Of a DNA stretch of 64,000 bases, positions 25,208-36,727 are shown in pieces. The stretch comes from Paramecium sonneborni (Eukaryota > Ciliophora > Oligohymenophorea > Peniculida > Parameciidae), in assembly GCA_905182985.1 (NCBI GenBank), contig CAJJDN010000030.1:448915-512914 (forward strand). Direction: 5' to 3'. Below the pieces are notes generated by a model that was not told the DNA's origin, did no database searches, and worked only from the letters and a program-made list of their open reading frames with translations. Position 1 is the stretch's first letter, and every line of letters starts with the position of its first letter. Position numbers and translations under genes: made by a program.

Positions 25208-26109
25208 AAGCTTTTGAACTTAATCCTATTGAACTATAATGGAATATAGCAAAAATAGGCACTGGAATAATTTATATAAAAAAATTTATACAATGTCTTA
25301 AGCTCATTGACAAATTGCAAATAAAAGGACTCTGCTAAAATATTTATTCTTTTATTAAGAGAGCATTGCAGAAGCAGAGTTTTAAAGAATGAAATCTAGA
25401 TAATAATATCAAATTAAAATATTATAGATAACAAATGATAAAATATCACCTAATTGGTTACCTATTTTTTATCATGAGAAAAAATTGAATAGAAAGCATT
25501 TTAGAAATTTATTTAAAAAACAAAAAAATATTATCTATATTACAATTTATATTTTAATATTGAATAAAATTTCTAAAAAATGAATCATTTTCCAAAAAGT
25601 ATTTGTTATATTTACTAAATTTTTTTTGAATATGTAATTCATGAGTTTATAAAAATAATAAATTTTCCATAAATTATAGAGAATTATATATAGTGGTTTT
25701 TTTATCAATTGATAAAGCTTTCATAATCCTGATTTCTAAATCTTTAAGATTGTATAAATACTAATTAGAAGTAATGTAATACTAAACATTTAAATGTTTT
25801 GTAAAAGATCATAAGCACTTATCTCTATAATAATAGATGAATAAAAAAGCATTCTATTAAGAATTATTCAGCTAATAATGTTCCTATAAAATTAGATGAA
25901 AAGTTTTTAATAGATCTGAGAGTATTTTTATTGTAGAGATATTGAGGTTCCCTTATATTATTAATACGATTTTTGAAAAACATGATTAAGGATAAGTGTT
26001 TAATTTGAGAAATTTAATAAAGAATTGATTCTTTATCGACTAATTCTTCAATAAGATTGATCATAATTAAAAGTTAATGTACTTATGTGTATAATATTTT
26101 TGTATTTTT
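25208..26109. other. Intergenic or degenerate region
   Basis: About 0.9 kb with no gene I can support. Short coding-like bits occur on the plus strand around 25840-26030 but are broken by TGA codons in every frame. At 25329-25336 and 25373-25380 there is an 8-bp perfect inverted repeat (ACTCTGCT / AGCAGAGT) separated by 36 bp. Confidence 0.4.
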
Positions 26110-26656
26110 TCATTTTTCAACTTTAAGTTCTCCAGAATTGATTTTTCCGATGATTGCCTTAACTGTTTAACCATCAACTGTAGCTCCCAAGGATTATGCA
26201 GTTCCTAAGACTTATTTAACTGTTCCTGTAAATGTTTTGGCTAAAGACTTTTCTTCAACAGCTCTGGCAACTTTAATGACTTATTCAAGTGTTAAATTTC
26301 CATTATGTTTAACATTCTTGGTCTTCTTTCTATCTCTTTCATATCCCTATAATAAATAAATTAGATTATTTACTCCGATTTCTTTAATAAGTAATGCACT
26401 TGATGTTGGAATGACTGTGACATCAGCATTTCTATTTTAACATCTCAAATTAACCATAACTCTAATGCCTTTCCATTTACCACTTTCAAGAATAATCTTA
26501 TCACCAACTTATTTTGGATTCTGTTTAATAAGCAATAATTATTACAAGACCAAGAGGTCCTAACTTTGGAGCTAGAGTGGATGCAGGACCACCTTCTCCT
26601 CCGAACACTTTAATGTTGATCAATCTAACTTCATTTGGGTCGACTTTAGGAGGCAT
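26110..26656 (-). CDS. RPL12: 60S ribosomal protein L12 (uL11 family)
   Basis: Large-subunit protein of the GTPase-associated stalk base. The N-terminus [20 protein letters not shown] and [11 protein letters not shown] are diagnostic. After a 25-nt intron (about 26522-26546, ending CAG) it continues KQVGDKI, then [36 protein letters not shown] and [14 protein letters not shown], ending SGELKVEK before TGA. About 173 residues, close to the usual 165. It follows the Sec14-like gene on the same strand, with 57 bp between the RPL12 start and the Sec14 stop. Confidence 0.97.
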
Positions 26657-26713
26657 TAAAAAAGATTTAAATTTTTTTAATTCTTTTGCAAATCTCAATA
26701 TAAAACACAAGAA

Positions 26714-27634
26714 TCAAATATTCTTTTTGAAATTTGCACTTATTATTGATGGAGGCCAATATTCTACTCTGTTTCCTTAAGTTCCTCCAAACTTCTCTTC
26801 TATCTATTCTTTATTCATACATTAAAATAGTTATTTTACCTAAATTATATTACTATATATATATACATCTCCTTTAACAAATACTATTTTTTATTAAGTT
26901 ATTTCTTCTAAGAATAACTTTGCCATATTCCAAGTCACATTTAACATCATTGTAGTATTAAATATGAACATTTTATACAATCTGGATCGATAGTTATTTT
27001 ATAAATAAGACATCACTTATTTTAAGGCCTTTAAATTATATTATTATTTTTTACATTAATCTAAAGTCCTATCATACCTTTATAATCTAGATCAATCAAG
27101 ATTATCCAATTTTCAACTTTGCCTGGTACCATCATATCATTTACTACTACTTGTAAAAAATAAGTCAATCCTCTTAAATATTATTCAAGACTCATTTCAT
27201 TAAAATTAACTTTATATGCATTGAGTACTATAATTGGTCTATAAGAATGATCTCTTCCTTAGATATATATAATACCAGCTTTCTAATTTTTAAATGATAA
27301 AAGTTACCAGAAATTATTCAACTTGTTAATCGTAAAGGATTGGTAAAGTTTTTGTCCATTACTCATATTATAACATTGTTTAAACTGTTTGATCTTTTTT
27401 AAAATTATTAGCTTATAAGAATCTTAAAATTTATGGTCTTGTCCAAATAGGATTTTGGAAAGGCCCAGCTTCTTCAATAAATTTATTTATGGCTGCATTA
27501 TCTTATTCATCAAGTTCTCCTTCAAATAATCTTCTAATGGTATACTTTCCAATTTTAGTTTTTTTCTCATCAGCAGTTGGTTCATAATTAAGAATTTCTT
27601 AGTTTGGTTTAATTAAAGGATATGATTGATCCAT
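26714..27634 (-). CDS. Sec14-like CRAL-TRIO domain protein
   Basis: Lipid-binding/transfer protein. The N-terminus MDQSYPLIKPNQEIL leads into a CRAL-TRIO N-terminal helix bundle (QILRFLQANNFKKDQTVQTML). The lipid-binding domain follows: GRDHSYRPIIVLNAYKVNF (about 27210-27265), YFLQVVVNDMMVPGKVENWI, ILIDLDYKGM (about 27075-27105) and NNYRSRLYKMFIFNTTMMLN (about 26955-27010). The domain ends as in Sec14 proteins with EEKFGGTQGNRVEYWPP. At least three introns of 25-30 nt are needed, one ending at TAG near 26843. The protein is about 280 residues with no extra domain. Confidence 0.88.
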
Positions 27635-27752
27635 AATATTATTAATAATAATTAGAAAATTAATTAATAATTAAAATGCTTTAAGAATAACATAAAGAAA
27701 GTCTGAATATGTAATCCTAAAATAAAGAAATTATATTATAAATAAGCTAATA

Positions 27753-28655
27753 TCAGACTTTTTATTGTCTTGGCACATTCCTTATAAGAAGTTATTATTA
27801 TGAATTTGAATACCGACTGCTATTTTTTTATTTTCCATAAAAGAATAACTATTATGTATTATTCATCAATTCCATTAGTTTTTCTTTGTTGGAATGCTTT
27901 TTAAGTAAATCTGCAGCTTTTTTACCTTTTAATGATTATAAATCTTTTTAAGCCTAAAAATTAGTAAGATAAGAAATACTCCATTTTCAATTAAAAACTT
28001 AATTATTTGATAATTGATTTCAGCCTCTTTTTGATTTAATTCCATTTTGATAGAACACAATTACATTAATAGATTGAACCCATGAGTTTTATCAACAATC
28101 CAATTAATATCAGCTCCATAATGTAGCAATAGTTCAGCCATTTTGAAACAAATTTTTCTATTTTCAAAAACATTTTTTTCCTTTATAAATATAAAATAAA
28201 ATGTAGAAGTACTTCTTCTAATCGAGCAAAACACATTATAAAAGCAGTTTAATTAAATGTATTAGGTTTATTCACTTCAGCTCCAGCATCAAGAAGTATT
28301 TTTAGAATTTCATAATTTCCTGTCATTGCTGCAATAGATAATGGAGTTTATCCTGAATCCATACTCGCTAAATCAACATCAATTTGTGAATTCGAAAGTA
28401 AGAGTTTCACAATCTCAAGTCTTCCTAAGTAACATGCACAAATCAAAGGAGATATTTTCTAATCTACTTCAATCTCATTAAATTACTCCAAAAAATTAAT
28501 ATTTGCTATTTGAAACTCAATAATTAATACCTTTATTTATTCCCAATTCTTTTAGAGTATCATAATCATTTTAATGAATTAGGTGCAGAATTAATTGCTA
28601 ATTTGTATTTAAAACATACTTATTCTGATAAAGTTTTTTCTTCTGCTTAAAACAT
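27753..28655 (-). CDS. Ankyrin-repeat protein
   Basis: Small protein of about 280 residues built largely of ankyrin repeats. Clear repeats are SPLICACYLGRLEIVKLLLS, TPLSIAAMTGNYEILKILLD with DAGAEVNKPN, and MAELLLHYGADINW. The start MFQAEEKTLSEQ is followed at once by a 22-nt intron (about 28598-28619) and a second of 25 nt near 28520. The C-terminus after the repeats is Gln/Lys-rich and ends RNVPRQQKV at TGA. Such proteins are protein-protein adaptors; no partner can be inferred. Confidence 0.85.
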
Positions 28656-28960
28656 TAATTACTTTAAATATATATTAAAAAAATAATAATACAATTTGTC
28701 TCATTTTGTTAATATTATGCTTTTTGCATCTTCAAAATTTGAAATTCAATTGATAAACATTATTTCCTTCATATTAATGTTTTTATGGTGTTATTGTATT
28801 CATTATAATATTTAATTTAGATTAACTTATATTTAAACTAAATACTATGGATCAATTATTATTATGTGATCTATTTAAATATATAATAAATTTATTGTAT
28901 TTATTAATAGTAAAATTAATATTATATTTGTGTATTGTATATTTTAGCAATTCATAGTTA

Positions 28961-29382
28961 TCATTCATTTTTCATTTTTTATAAGTTATTAGCATCAATT
29001 TCTGGGTATTGAAATGGATTTTGTAATTTTAATCCTCTTTAATCTAATTCATTTACAATATCATTCGTAGTTATTTAGAGTTTTTCATCAGGATCTTTTT
29101 CTTTTTTTCTCATTCTATCTTAGATTAATTTTGAAACCATGGAATCTGTTATTTCTATCATCCATTTATCAGTTAGATGAGCTTTAATTTAAGAGCACTA
29201 AAACCTATTAATTTATAGCAATTTTAATCATTTGTCTAAAATCCACTAGCTTCCAAAATTTCTTAAATTAGAAATTCAGAAATATTAGGTTTTTTAGAGA
29301 TTGTTTAATTAATTACATTATCTATGGATGTAGTAAATTGTGTTTTTTTTGAGGGTGGGATATCTGGTTATTATTAATTCAT
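28961..29382 (-). CDS. TFIID/SAGA subunit TAF10-like (histone-fold)
   Basis: About 132 residues. The order NISEFLIQEILEASGFQTND (histone-fold helix 1 and loop), then, after a 23-nt intron near 29170-29192, AHLTDKWMIEITDSMVSKLI (long helix 2), then LQITTNDIVNELDQRGLKL and NPFQYPE matches TAF10, a core subunit of TFIID and SAGA. The start MNQQQPDIPPSKK is the only possible Met before the fold. The gene is divergent from the SNARE gene with just 9 bp between start codons, so its promoter must overlap the neighbour. The call rests on remembered family layout. Confidence 0.75.
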
Positions 29383-29391
29383 AAAAATATA
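29383..29391. promoter_or_regulatory. 9-bp shared intergenic region between divergent start codons
   Basis: The bases between the TAF10-like ATG (minus) and the SNARE ATG (plus) are only A and T. Both starts are well supported, because no later Met lies before the conserved TAF10 fold. If both genes are expressed, each promoter or 5' UTR must lie within the other gene's coding sequence. Confidence 0.6.
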
Positions 29392-30105
29392 ATGGAATTT
29401 CAAGAAATATTGGATGGATTTCTATTGATAAGTAATGAATTTTAAGGTTCTCAGAATTACAAAATTGTAATGGAATTGTATAATAGATCCTCTAATTTGT
29501 AAGATCTATTTGAAAATGGTTTAATAATAGAAGGAACATAATATGATTTTGACCTGGTTGAACATATAGATGTAACATAGTCAGATTGAGTTTTCTAGGC
29601 TACAAAATTAGAATTAGATAAATTTATTAAGAATGTTTAAGATTCAGTTGCTGTTATTTATGGATACAGAAAAATAACAAGTGCTTTTGCTTCTTTAAAA
29701 AAAAGATTAGTTTAATAAGAAGAATAATAAAAAGTTGTTATGACTAATTCTTAGGTTATTGCACCTATTCCTATTTAATAATAAACAAGCAATAAGGTTA
29801 AATTATTTGATAGATAATTAAGTAATGAAAATCTTGATAATGATTTATAAGAGGAAATCTTCAACATTAATATGAGAATGAAAGGAATAGTTATGGATAT
29901 ATTAAAATAATTAAAATTTGATAATAAAGTAATTATTAAAATATTACATAAGTAAGATACAAATAAGACTTAGTTAAAATTTAAAGAAAATAAGTTATTC
30001 AGTTATATGAAATCTAAAAGTTTAAGTTGTTCATCATTATTTTTAATGCTTACTACTTCCATATTTTTATTTATATTTGCAATCATCTTTATTAGAATTT
30101 CATGA
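29392..30105 (+). CDS. Use1-like SNARE protein (ER-Golgi)
   Basis: Tail-anchored SNARE of about 228 residues. The helical N-terminal half (MEFQEILDGF to IKNVQDSV) contains a 27-nt intron near 29567-29593 that removes an in-frame TGA. The SNARE motif runs from about LDNDLQEEIFNINMRMKGIV through MDILKQLKFDNKVI, and is followed by a single C-terminal membrane segment (SLFLMLTTSIFLFIFAIIF) and IRIS before TGA. Pattern and length match Use1, the Qc-SNARE for retrograde Golgi-to-ER transport, but Sec20-type SNAREs are an alternative. Confidence 0.68.
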
Positions 30106-30200
30106 ACTACAAATATCAATAAATTATTATTATTAAAAATTTAATTTATTACAAAACTCCAATTTATTTTTTATTTATATTAAAAATATAATTTAACGGA

Positions 30201-31876
30201 ATGAATAAAGAAAATGTTTGTCAAGCCTTTAAAACTGTCAAAGTTAGCAATCGTGAATTAGAAACATTGGTTAATTCACGAGTTAACTAATTGTAAAGAT
30301 AACTGTAAGAAAAAGATCAAGAAATTGCTTAATTATAACAATATAATTTACTTCCACAATCTCGATTAATGGAAATTAAATTTGATACTATTCAAACAGA
30401 AAATCATTAGTTGAGAAATTAAGTTAATCAATATGAATCTATGATAAAAACTATTTAAAATAAATGCAATTCATAATAAACTTAATTAGAATAATTGACT
30501 AATTTACTCTAAGAAACTTAAAATATTTTAGATTTTGAGAGATAAGCTAAATAAGCTTTAGAACTTTAATAATCAAACATTTAACTTGATGCAGAATCTG
30601 AAAAATCAGCAATCAAAACATAGATTGATTTATTAAGAAAAGAAAAATATTAATATTAATCTTAATTTTAAGAAATCGAATTATAATTGAAATAATAATA
30701 ATTGGCTAATATGGAAGTTACTTAAGAATTAACAACACTTAGTAATTCATTTACATAATTATAACTTTCATATTCAAAATTAGAGGAAAGAACATATGAA
30801 TTGGAATCTAAAAATGAAATCTTAGCTTCTTAATTAGATGTCTATAAAACATAAAATGAATAAATGAAATCTGAACTCTAATAATCTAATCCTAAAAATG
30901 TAGAAAAATAGTTTTAATAATATGATAGAATCACTGAGCTTGAAGCAAAATTAAGATTGTCTTATGAAAATACTTCATAATTTCAATAATTATTAAATGA
31001 AAAATAAGATCATATTAAGAAGTTAGAAAAATAATTATAGAAATAAATGAATTGGAATGACAATAGTCATCAATTATAGGATTAATTGGAAAAATCTTAA
31101 TATGCTATTGAAGAGATGTAGTTTGAAAACTAAAAAATTGCTAAATTTTAATAATAATAAATAGAGTAATTAAAGAGACAATTAGAATAACAAAGTAATA
31201 ATAATGAAGAATTGATTGAAACAAAATAATAATTATTAAAAGTCAAAGCTGAATTTGAAAATTACAAATCCATTTAGGAAAACAAATTAAATGATGTAAA
31301 TTATAGTAGATTATGTATTAGGTAAACTCAAAGTCATTGTTAGATTAATAAAATTAATGGAATTTGGAAAAATCTAAATTAGTAAGTTAAATATAGCATT
31401 TGTCAAGTTAAGTTGAATTTCAATAAAATTAATCTCATGATTAATTAAGAATATAAGTTGAAAGTTAAATGGCTTTAAAATATGCAGCTGAAAAAGTTTA
31501 ATTAGAAAATTAATTATGGGGTGTTTAAGAATAATTAAATGGAATTTAGAATTCTATTGATTTATACGTTACAAAAATCAGTTAACTAAATATTGAGAAT
31601 GATTAATTGAGAGAATAATTAATAGAAAATTAGAATAGTTCAAAGCAAATATTAATTTACGAAACATAAATTCGTAACTTTTGTGTGGAGATTGAAAAAT
31701 TAAAGAATATTATAATATAAAAGAGTGATCAAATAGAATTTATTTCTTAAAAAACAATTCAGACCGAAAATTTAATTAGTTATGTTTAAGAGTTGGAAAG
31801 AAAAGTGAATCAATTAAGTTAAGACAATTAAAGATTAAATACAATAATAATTTAAAGATGTAAAAATTCTTGGTGA
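30201..31876 (+). CDS. Long coiled-coil protein
   Basis: About 545 residues, almost all predicted coiled coil: heptad-like, Gln/Glu/Lys/Leu-rich sequence from MNKENVCQAF onward (e.g. LETLVNSRVNQLQRQLQEKD, LEKQLQKQMNWNDNSHQLQD). It has no globular domain or membrane segment. One intron of about 29 nt near 31312-31340 joins two long frames. It ends QRCKNSW at TGA. Such proteins are often basal-body or cytoskeletal in ciliates, but that is only inference. Convergent with the next gene, 49 bp between stops. Confidence 0.8.
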
Positions 31877-31925
31877 ATAAAAATTATTATTTTACTTCTA
31901 AATATAGATATTATCAAATTTATAA

Positions 31926-32444
31926 TCAAAGTTATCTTTTCTTAAATCTTAAAAAATATTTAGGCTATGATTTGGTTAATTTTTTAGATTAAATATTAGA
32001 ATTTTTTTCAAAGAAATTAAAATTAAATTCTTATAAAGTTGAAGCTACTTACACTGTTTAAACTTAGGCAGTTTTATATTCAGATGAATGTCTGATTCTA
32101 TTGGTTTTGATTTATGTAATAACAAATTTATGTTACTAAATTAATGGAGCAAGAACTTTATCTTAATTTCTATAAAGTGACATGGTTCTTAATTCAGTTC
32201 TACATCTAGAATCATTAGCAGGACTATTTAAATTACTAAAAGGATTTTATGGAGTAGATAAGTTAGTCTAAGTTAAATTTATAATTATTTTTCTAGCCTC
32301 GGCTAAAGAATTAGATTAAGTTCTTCTTAAAAGTTTTTTGATTTCTTTATCATAATCAATTTCATGCAAAGAATCTTCAGTATGTCCCAAATTCAATAAT
32401 GTTTCTACTGCATTTTTTTCTTTTTAGTTATAATAATTAAACAT
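31926..32444 (-). CDS. Hypothetical hydrophilic protein
   Basis: Uninterrupted frame of 172 codons, MFNYYNQKEKNAVETLL through EARKIIINLTQ and PLIQQHKFVITQIKTNRI to RFKKRQL, then TGA. It is Asn/Gln/Ser/Lys-rich with no signal peptide or membrane segment. The antisense strand is also partly open here, but this strand reads as more protein-like and starts with an ATG in good position. No family recognised. It lies 17 bp downstream of the EF-hand gene on the same strand. Confidence 0.6.
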
Positions 32445-32461
32445 AATTATTTAATAATAAA

Positions 32462-34005
32462 TCACGATCCTACTTTTTTAATCTACTCTTATATTTACTC
32501 TGGTGTTTTTAATGGAATATATGCATCAATTTTAGTATTTTATGGTAATCGAGACTTGTATAATTTAATTATTTGAATACCCTTTATTCCATTAAATCAA
32601 CATTGAAGAATTTTTTAATAATAGCTCCAATTTTTCTAGCTTCTTATTTATAATTGACTAAATCTTTATCATTTCTTTTAATATAGCTTTGTAATGAATA
32701 CAACTAAAGATAAGATTGAAATATATACTTGAACTTTTGATAATTTAATTTTATCACAACTTTTTAAAGCAACCATTAATTCATTAATTTTAATGAAACC
32801 AGTATTATCTCTATCTTATCTTGTAAAATGTTCAAGTAAAAACATTTCCATTTTACTTCTTTATGCTTCTAATAAACCTTTTACTAAATTTTCGAAGATG
32901 GTTTCTTCCAAAACTTTATCACTTATTTGATATTCAACAGGATTTGATCCAATAATTTCCATAATTTGTTTGATTTCATCTTCTGAGAAAGATTATTGCT
33001 AATTTATAAAAAAAAAGAAATATACTTCTTCTAAAATTTATTAGAAAATATTTGCAGGAACAGAATGTATTTCATCTTCATCCTTAATTTTGCATTATTC
33101 AACAATTTTTTTGTAAATATTTCTAAGATCTGTAGATAGCATCCATTATGCTTCAAATCTACTTTCTTCTTCTTTTTCTCTAAGTTCTTTAAGTGCTTAA
33201 TTTTAACAATAGATTGAATGTAATGTTTCAATACCAAATGATGAAATATCTTTAAATTATAATATTCCTGTTCTTGAAACATCTAATCTATTGAGAGTAT
33301 CTTCTAATTAATGTTTTCCTAGATGCAAACCCATTAGTTAAAATAATTAACCTCCTTCTTCATATGAAATAACACCCATATCATCTTTATCAATTTATCT
33401 AAAACATTAATAAAGAAGTTCTGTTAACATTTTAATTTCTCTCATTTTTTCTTCTTCTGTTATTGTAAATTAATTTACTAATTCTTAATCATGTTCTAAT
33501 AATTCTGGTTAAATTATTAAATTTTCTTTTTCTTATTCTGGTTATTTTTCATAAAGTACTTCATCCATTCTTTTATTTATGATTCTTGTTTATTCGAATT
33601 CTGTTCCAAGAAACATAATTCTACAAGTACGATCTTTACGTGCTAAGATAGTTTCAATCCATTTCTTAAATTTTATTAATTTTCTTATACCTCCATTTAT
33701 GAAATTCTTATAGTTCGATTAACTAAATGAATAAGTGAATCATTTTCAAATCTAAATGACATAGTTTTTTCAGAAGGATCTGTTAAATCTGGTATATAGA
33801 AGTACACTTTAACTGTTGCGACAGGAATAGGATTTGATGGTGTTGGTAATGAGAAAACTGTCATGAAACTAAATTTATATTCAATCATTTACGTATGTCC
33901 AGATGTAGTTTCTTCAATATAGCTTGTATAATATAAATACTTTTTAGTCCATTGACTTACGAAATTATTTATCAAGTGGATGCTTCTTTCTAATAAATCT
34001 GTCAT
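32462..34005 (-). CDS. EF-hand calcium-binding protein
   Basis: About 480 residues with at least two EF-hand loops: DKDDMGVISYEE (about 33360-33400) and DRDNTGFIKINE (about 32790-32830). The N-terminus MTDLLERSIHLINNFVSQW leads, after a 24-nt intron (about 33867-33890), into a beta-rich segment (TVFSLPTPSNPIPVATVKVY). Further introns lie near 33670-33695, 33003-33029 and 32600. The C-terminus ends EQIQEQIKKVGS at TGA. It could be a cilium or trichocyst calcium protein, but no closer family is recognised. Its first 90 bases overlap the open frame of the DP gene upstream on the same strand. Confidence 0.75.
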
Positions 34006-34047
34006 CAATGTTATTAATTAATTAATTATTTGTAAAAACAAATTAAA

Positions 34048-35222
34048 TCAATTCAGGAACAGAGATCATTTATTTACACTATATCTAGTAAGTTTTTGGG
34101 CATGCTAATTATTTTAAATTTAAATACAATTCTTCCATATTTTTATATAATTTGTACATTTTAAGTTAAACCAATATATCTAAATCAGCAGACAATCTTA
34201 GTTTTTATTAACTCATTATCTTTAATACTTTTGATTCCATTTTAAGTTTAATTTATGATTATTAAGCTTAAAATGCCAGAATCGGAAACATCATTTTATT
34301 TTCACTCTAATTATTCTAGTTTCTTTGCACTAGATTTTTTAAAGCTACAACTTTTATAAATAATTCTTATAATCTTTTTTATTTATCCTTTATAACAATC
34401 TTTTAACTCACCTAAAATTAATTACAATATCAAATACCAATTGCTCTTTAAACATATCAGTTTCATTTCTCCTCATCCTGTGTTTACAATAGATATCTGA
34501 AAGTACTCGTTTACCCTCTTTTCTTAACACTTTTGAAGCAATCATAACATTTAACGCATCATAAACTCTCCTTTTTATATTTTATTCATCTTTAGGCTTG
34601 TAACTCAATTTTAATTCATACATTATCTAACTCCACTATTTATCCATCAGAACCTAAATCTTATATCAATCTTTATGCAACATCTTTGTAAGAAGTGGAT
34701 TTCAATTCCAATACTATATCTCTAACCTTTACACTTAAATTACGCAGTCCTTTTATTATAATTCAATTTAATACCTTTCTAACTTCTTTAAGGAGTCTAA
34801 TCTTAATAGAAGGCTAAATTTATTGATTTTTTTTCATTCTTTTCAGAATAATATCTTCTTGTTTATTCACTTCTACGTTTCTATGGAGTCATTTATGTTG
34901 TATTAATTTGAACAATTTAAAATCCCTATTACTTATTTTGTGATTATTTTATCACAACTTGTTTTAATTGAGGAGACTAATTATTTGAAGTGTGATTATC
35001 AAACATTTTTGATAATGCTTATTAATCAAAAGGAAAAATATCATCTGTATTTTATATGGGTTGTGCAATATAATAATCTTGCAAAACCATATTATTTGGA
35101 CTACAGTGAGCACGAAATAAAATAGGACTGTAGGGCTAAAACAAAATCATATTTGATTAACGATGATTTAGAGGAGACGATTCCATTTCAGAATGAAAAT
35201 CATTCGGAGTCTAATCAGTCAT
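34048..35222 (-). CDS. Transcription factor DP (E2F dimerisation partner)
   Basis: Cell-cycle transcription factor that pairs with E2F. The DNA-binding winged helix reads KGLRNLSVKVRDIVLELKST, SYKDVAQRLIQDLG and EQNIKRRVYDALNVMIASKV. It is followed by the DP-type dimerisation region (LQELFIKVVALKNLVQRNQ). The N-terminus is extended: the frame is open from ATG 35222 (MTDQTPNDFHSEM) to the second Met at 34892, so 35222 is the likelier start. Three short introns are seen near 34745-34769, 34590 and 34400. The end is uncertain. The last frame stays open to TGA 33914, overlapping the EF-hand gene; a missed intron would end it at a TGA near 34048-34068, which I prefer. Confidence 0.85.
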
Positions 35223-35389
35223 TATATAAATTAATTAAAATTTTTATTCTTTTTAATTATATTTTTGCGCATTTTCTAATTGACATTCTACTTATGATTT
35301 CGAATTCATAATTAGTATACCATTATTTACTAATTTAATAGGTTTTTTTTAAGATTTATTGTATTTATTAATTTTTTTAAACTTGATTA

Positions 35390-35788
35390 ATGAACTTTCC
35401 TTTCATTTTAGATTTTAAGAATTAAAAAACATAAGAATTTGTTAACATAATTAATAACATATCTTATAATAACAAAAAAAGTAATATTGATTTTACAAAT
35501 TAGATTAAGGATTGTATTCTTATTTTGCTAAGATAAAGTTTTTGAAAAATTCTTTAAAGAATGATAAATGAGAATGACCTTTTAAATTATAAAGAAAACA
35601 ATTTGAAATTTACAAAAGGGGTTTATTGGTTTAACATATTTGAGAATGGATTGGAATATTAATCAGAAGAATTTGATTTAAAAGTAATTTATTATGAGCA
35701 AATTGTATGTGATTAATTAATATATGATAATGTAAAATAAATTAACTAACATTTAATGTTAGTTTTTTATTATGTTCTTCTGCTATGA
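35390..35788 (+). CDS. Possible small hypothetical gene
   Basis: Two neighbouring protein-like frames: MNFPFILDFKNQKTQEF through IKDCILILLRQSF, and MINENDLLNYKENNLKF through ENGLEYQSEEFDLKVIYYEQI to TGA 35788. They are in different frames and I could not place the joining intron with confidence. They could be one small gene, two, or chance. No family recognised. Confidence 0.3.
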
Positions 35789-36073
35789 CTTCATATTTTC
35801 TAATATATAGAGTATTTTCATTATTCAAGTATTAAGTAAGTTTTTCCACTTTCAGTGTATCAGTACCCAGATTCTTAAATATATCTCATTTTTAATTGTC
35901 TCATTAAACATCTAAAAATTATAGTAATACATGATCTCAGAAAAAAATAAAAGTTTGCTAATGTCATAATGATATAATGTCTTGATTTCTTTAATTTATT
36001 ATTGATCTCTTAAAATTACTTCTTTTATTTTAGGTGTGTCTATTTTAAATATTAATAAAAATTAAAACTTACA

Positions 36074-36727
36074 ATGAAAAATCAATAACAATAATAATCA
36101 GGTAATACTAATGCTGCTTAGATAAGAAAGAAACTGCTTAATAATTAATAAGTTTTATCAGAAAGTTAAAAGAATGAAATAAAAAAAGCATTTGATTATT
36201 TTGATACTGCAGGATCAGGTACCATCGAAGCAACAAACTTAAAAGTTGTTTTGAGAGCCTTAGGTTTTGATCCAACTTAAGAAGAAATTGGAAAACTTAT
36301 TAAAGATCTTGGTAAAGGAGATGTTAAATATGATGCTCAGAGAATTGATTTTTAAGAATTTTTAGAAATTATGATGGTTAAAATGAGTTAGAAAGATTCT
36401 CTAGATGATATTAAAAAAGCTTTTAATCTTTTTAAAGATAGCAATAACCCTAAAGTATTATTTCAAATTTTTATATTACTTTAGAAAATAATCACTTTTG
36501 ATTCCTTAAAGAAAGTTATTTAAGATCTAGACGAAGATATGACTGATCAATAAATATTATAATTATTGAAAGGTGCTCAATCGAATACTAATGAATTGAA
36601 AGAAATGGACAAAGATGGAAAAAAAGAGAAGAAATAACCTGAAGATGAATACAAAATAGAAGTTTCAGAAGATCAATTTATTAAAATATTGACTAGAGAT
36701 CTTAATGATGATAAAAAGAAATTATGA
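36074..36727 (+). CDS. Centrin-family EF-hand protein
   Basis: Calcium-binding protein of the centrin type, expected in basal bodies or the contractile infraciliary lattice. The N-terminus MKNQQQQQSGNTN is Gln-rich. The core [40 protein letters not shown] and [13 protein letters not shown] is typical centrin. A 30-nt intron (about 36452-36481) follows DSNNPK. EF-loop 1 ([12 protein letters not shown]) lacks Asp at position 3 and Glu at position 12. The last loop is interrupted by an insert rich in Lys, Asp and Glu ([18 protein letters not shown]), so some loops probably do not bind calcium. The divergence suggests a specialised centrin. Confidence 0.88.

Noticed and set aside
26577..26780. 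A plus-strand open frame over the RPL12 start
   Set aside because: Antisense to the conserved RPL12 N-terminus and the end of the Sec14-like gene.
31930..32600. A long plus-strand frame under the ciliate code
   Set aside because: The minus-strand frame 31926-32444 starts at an ATG, is hydrophilic and protein-like; the plus frame has no start and continues into the neighbouring gene's antisense.
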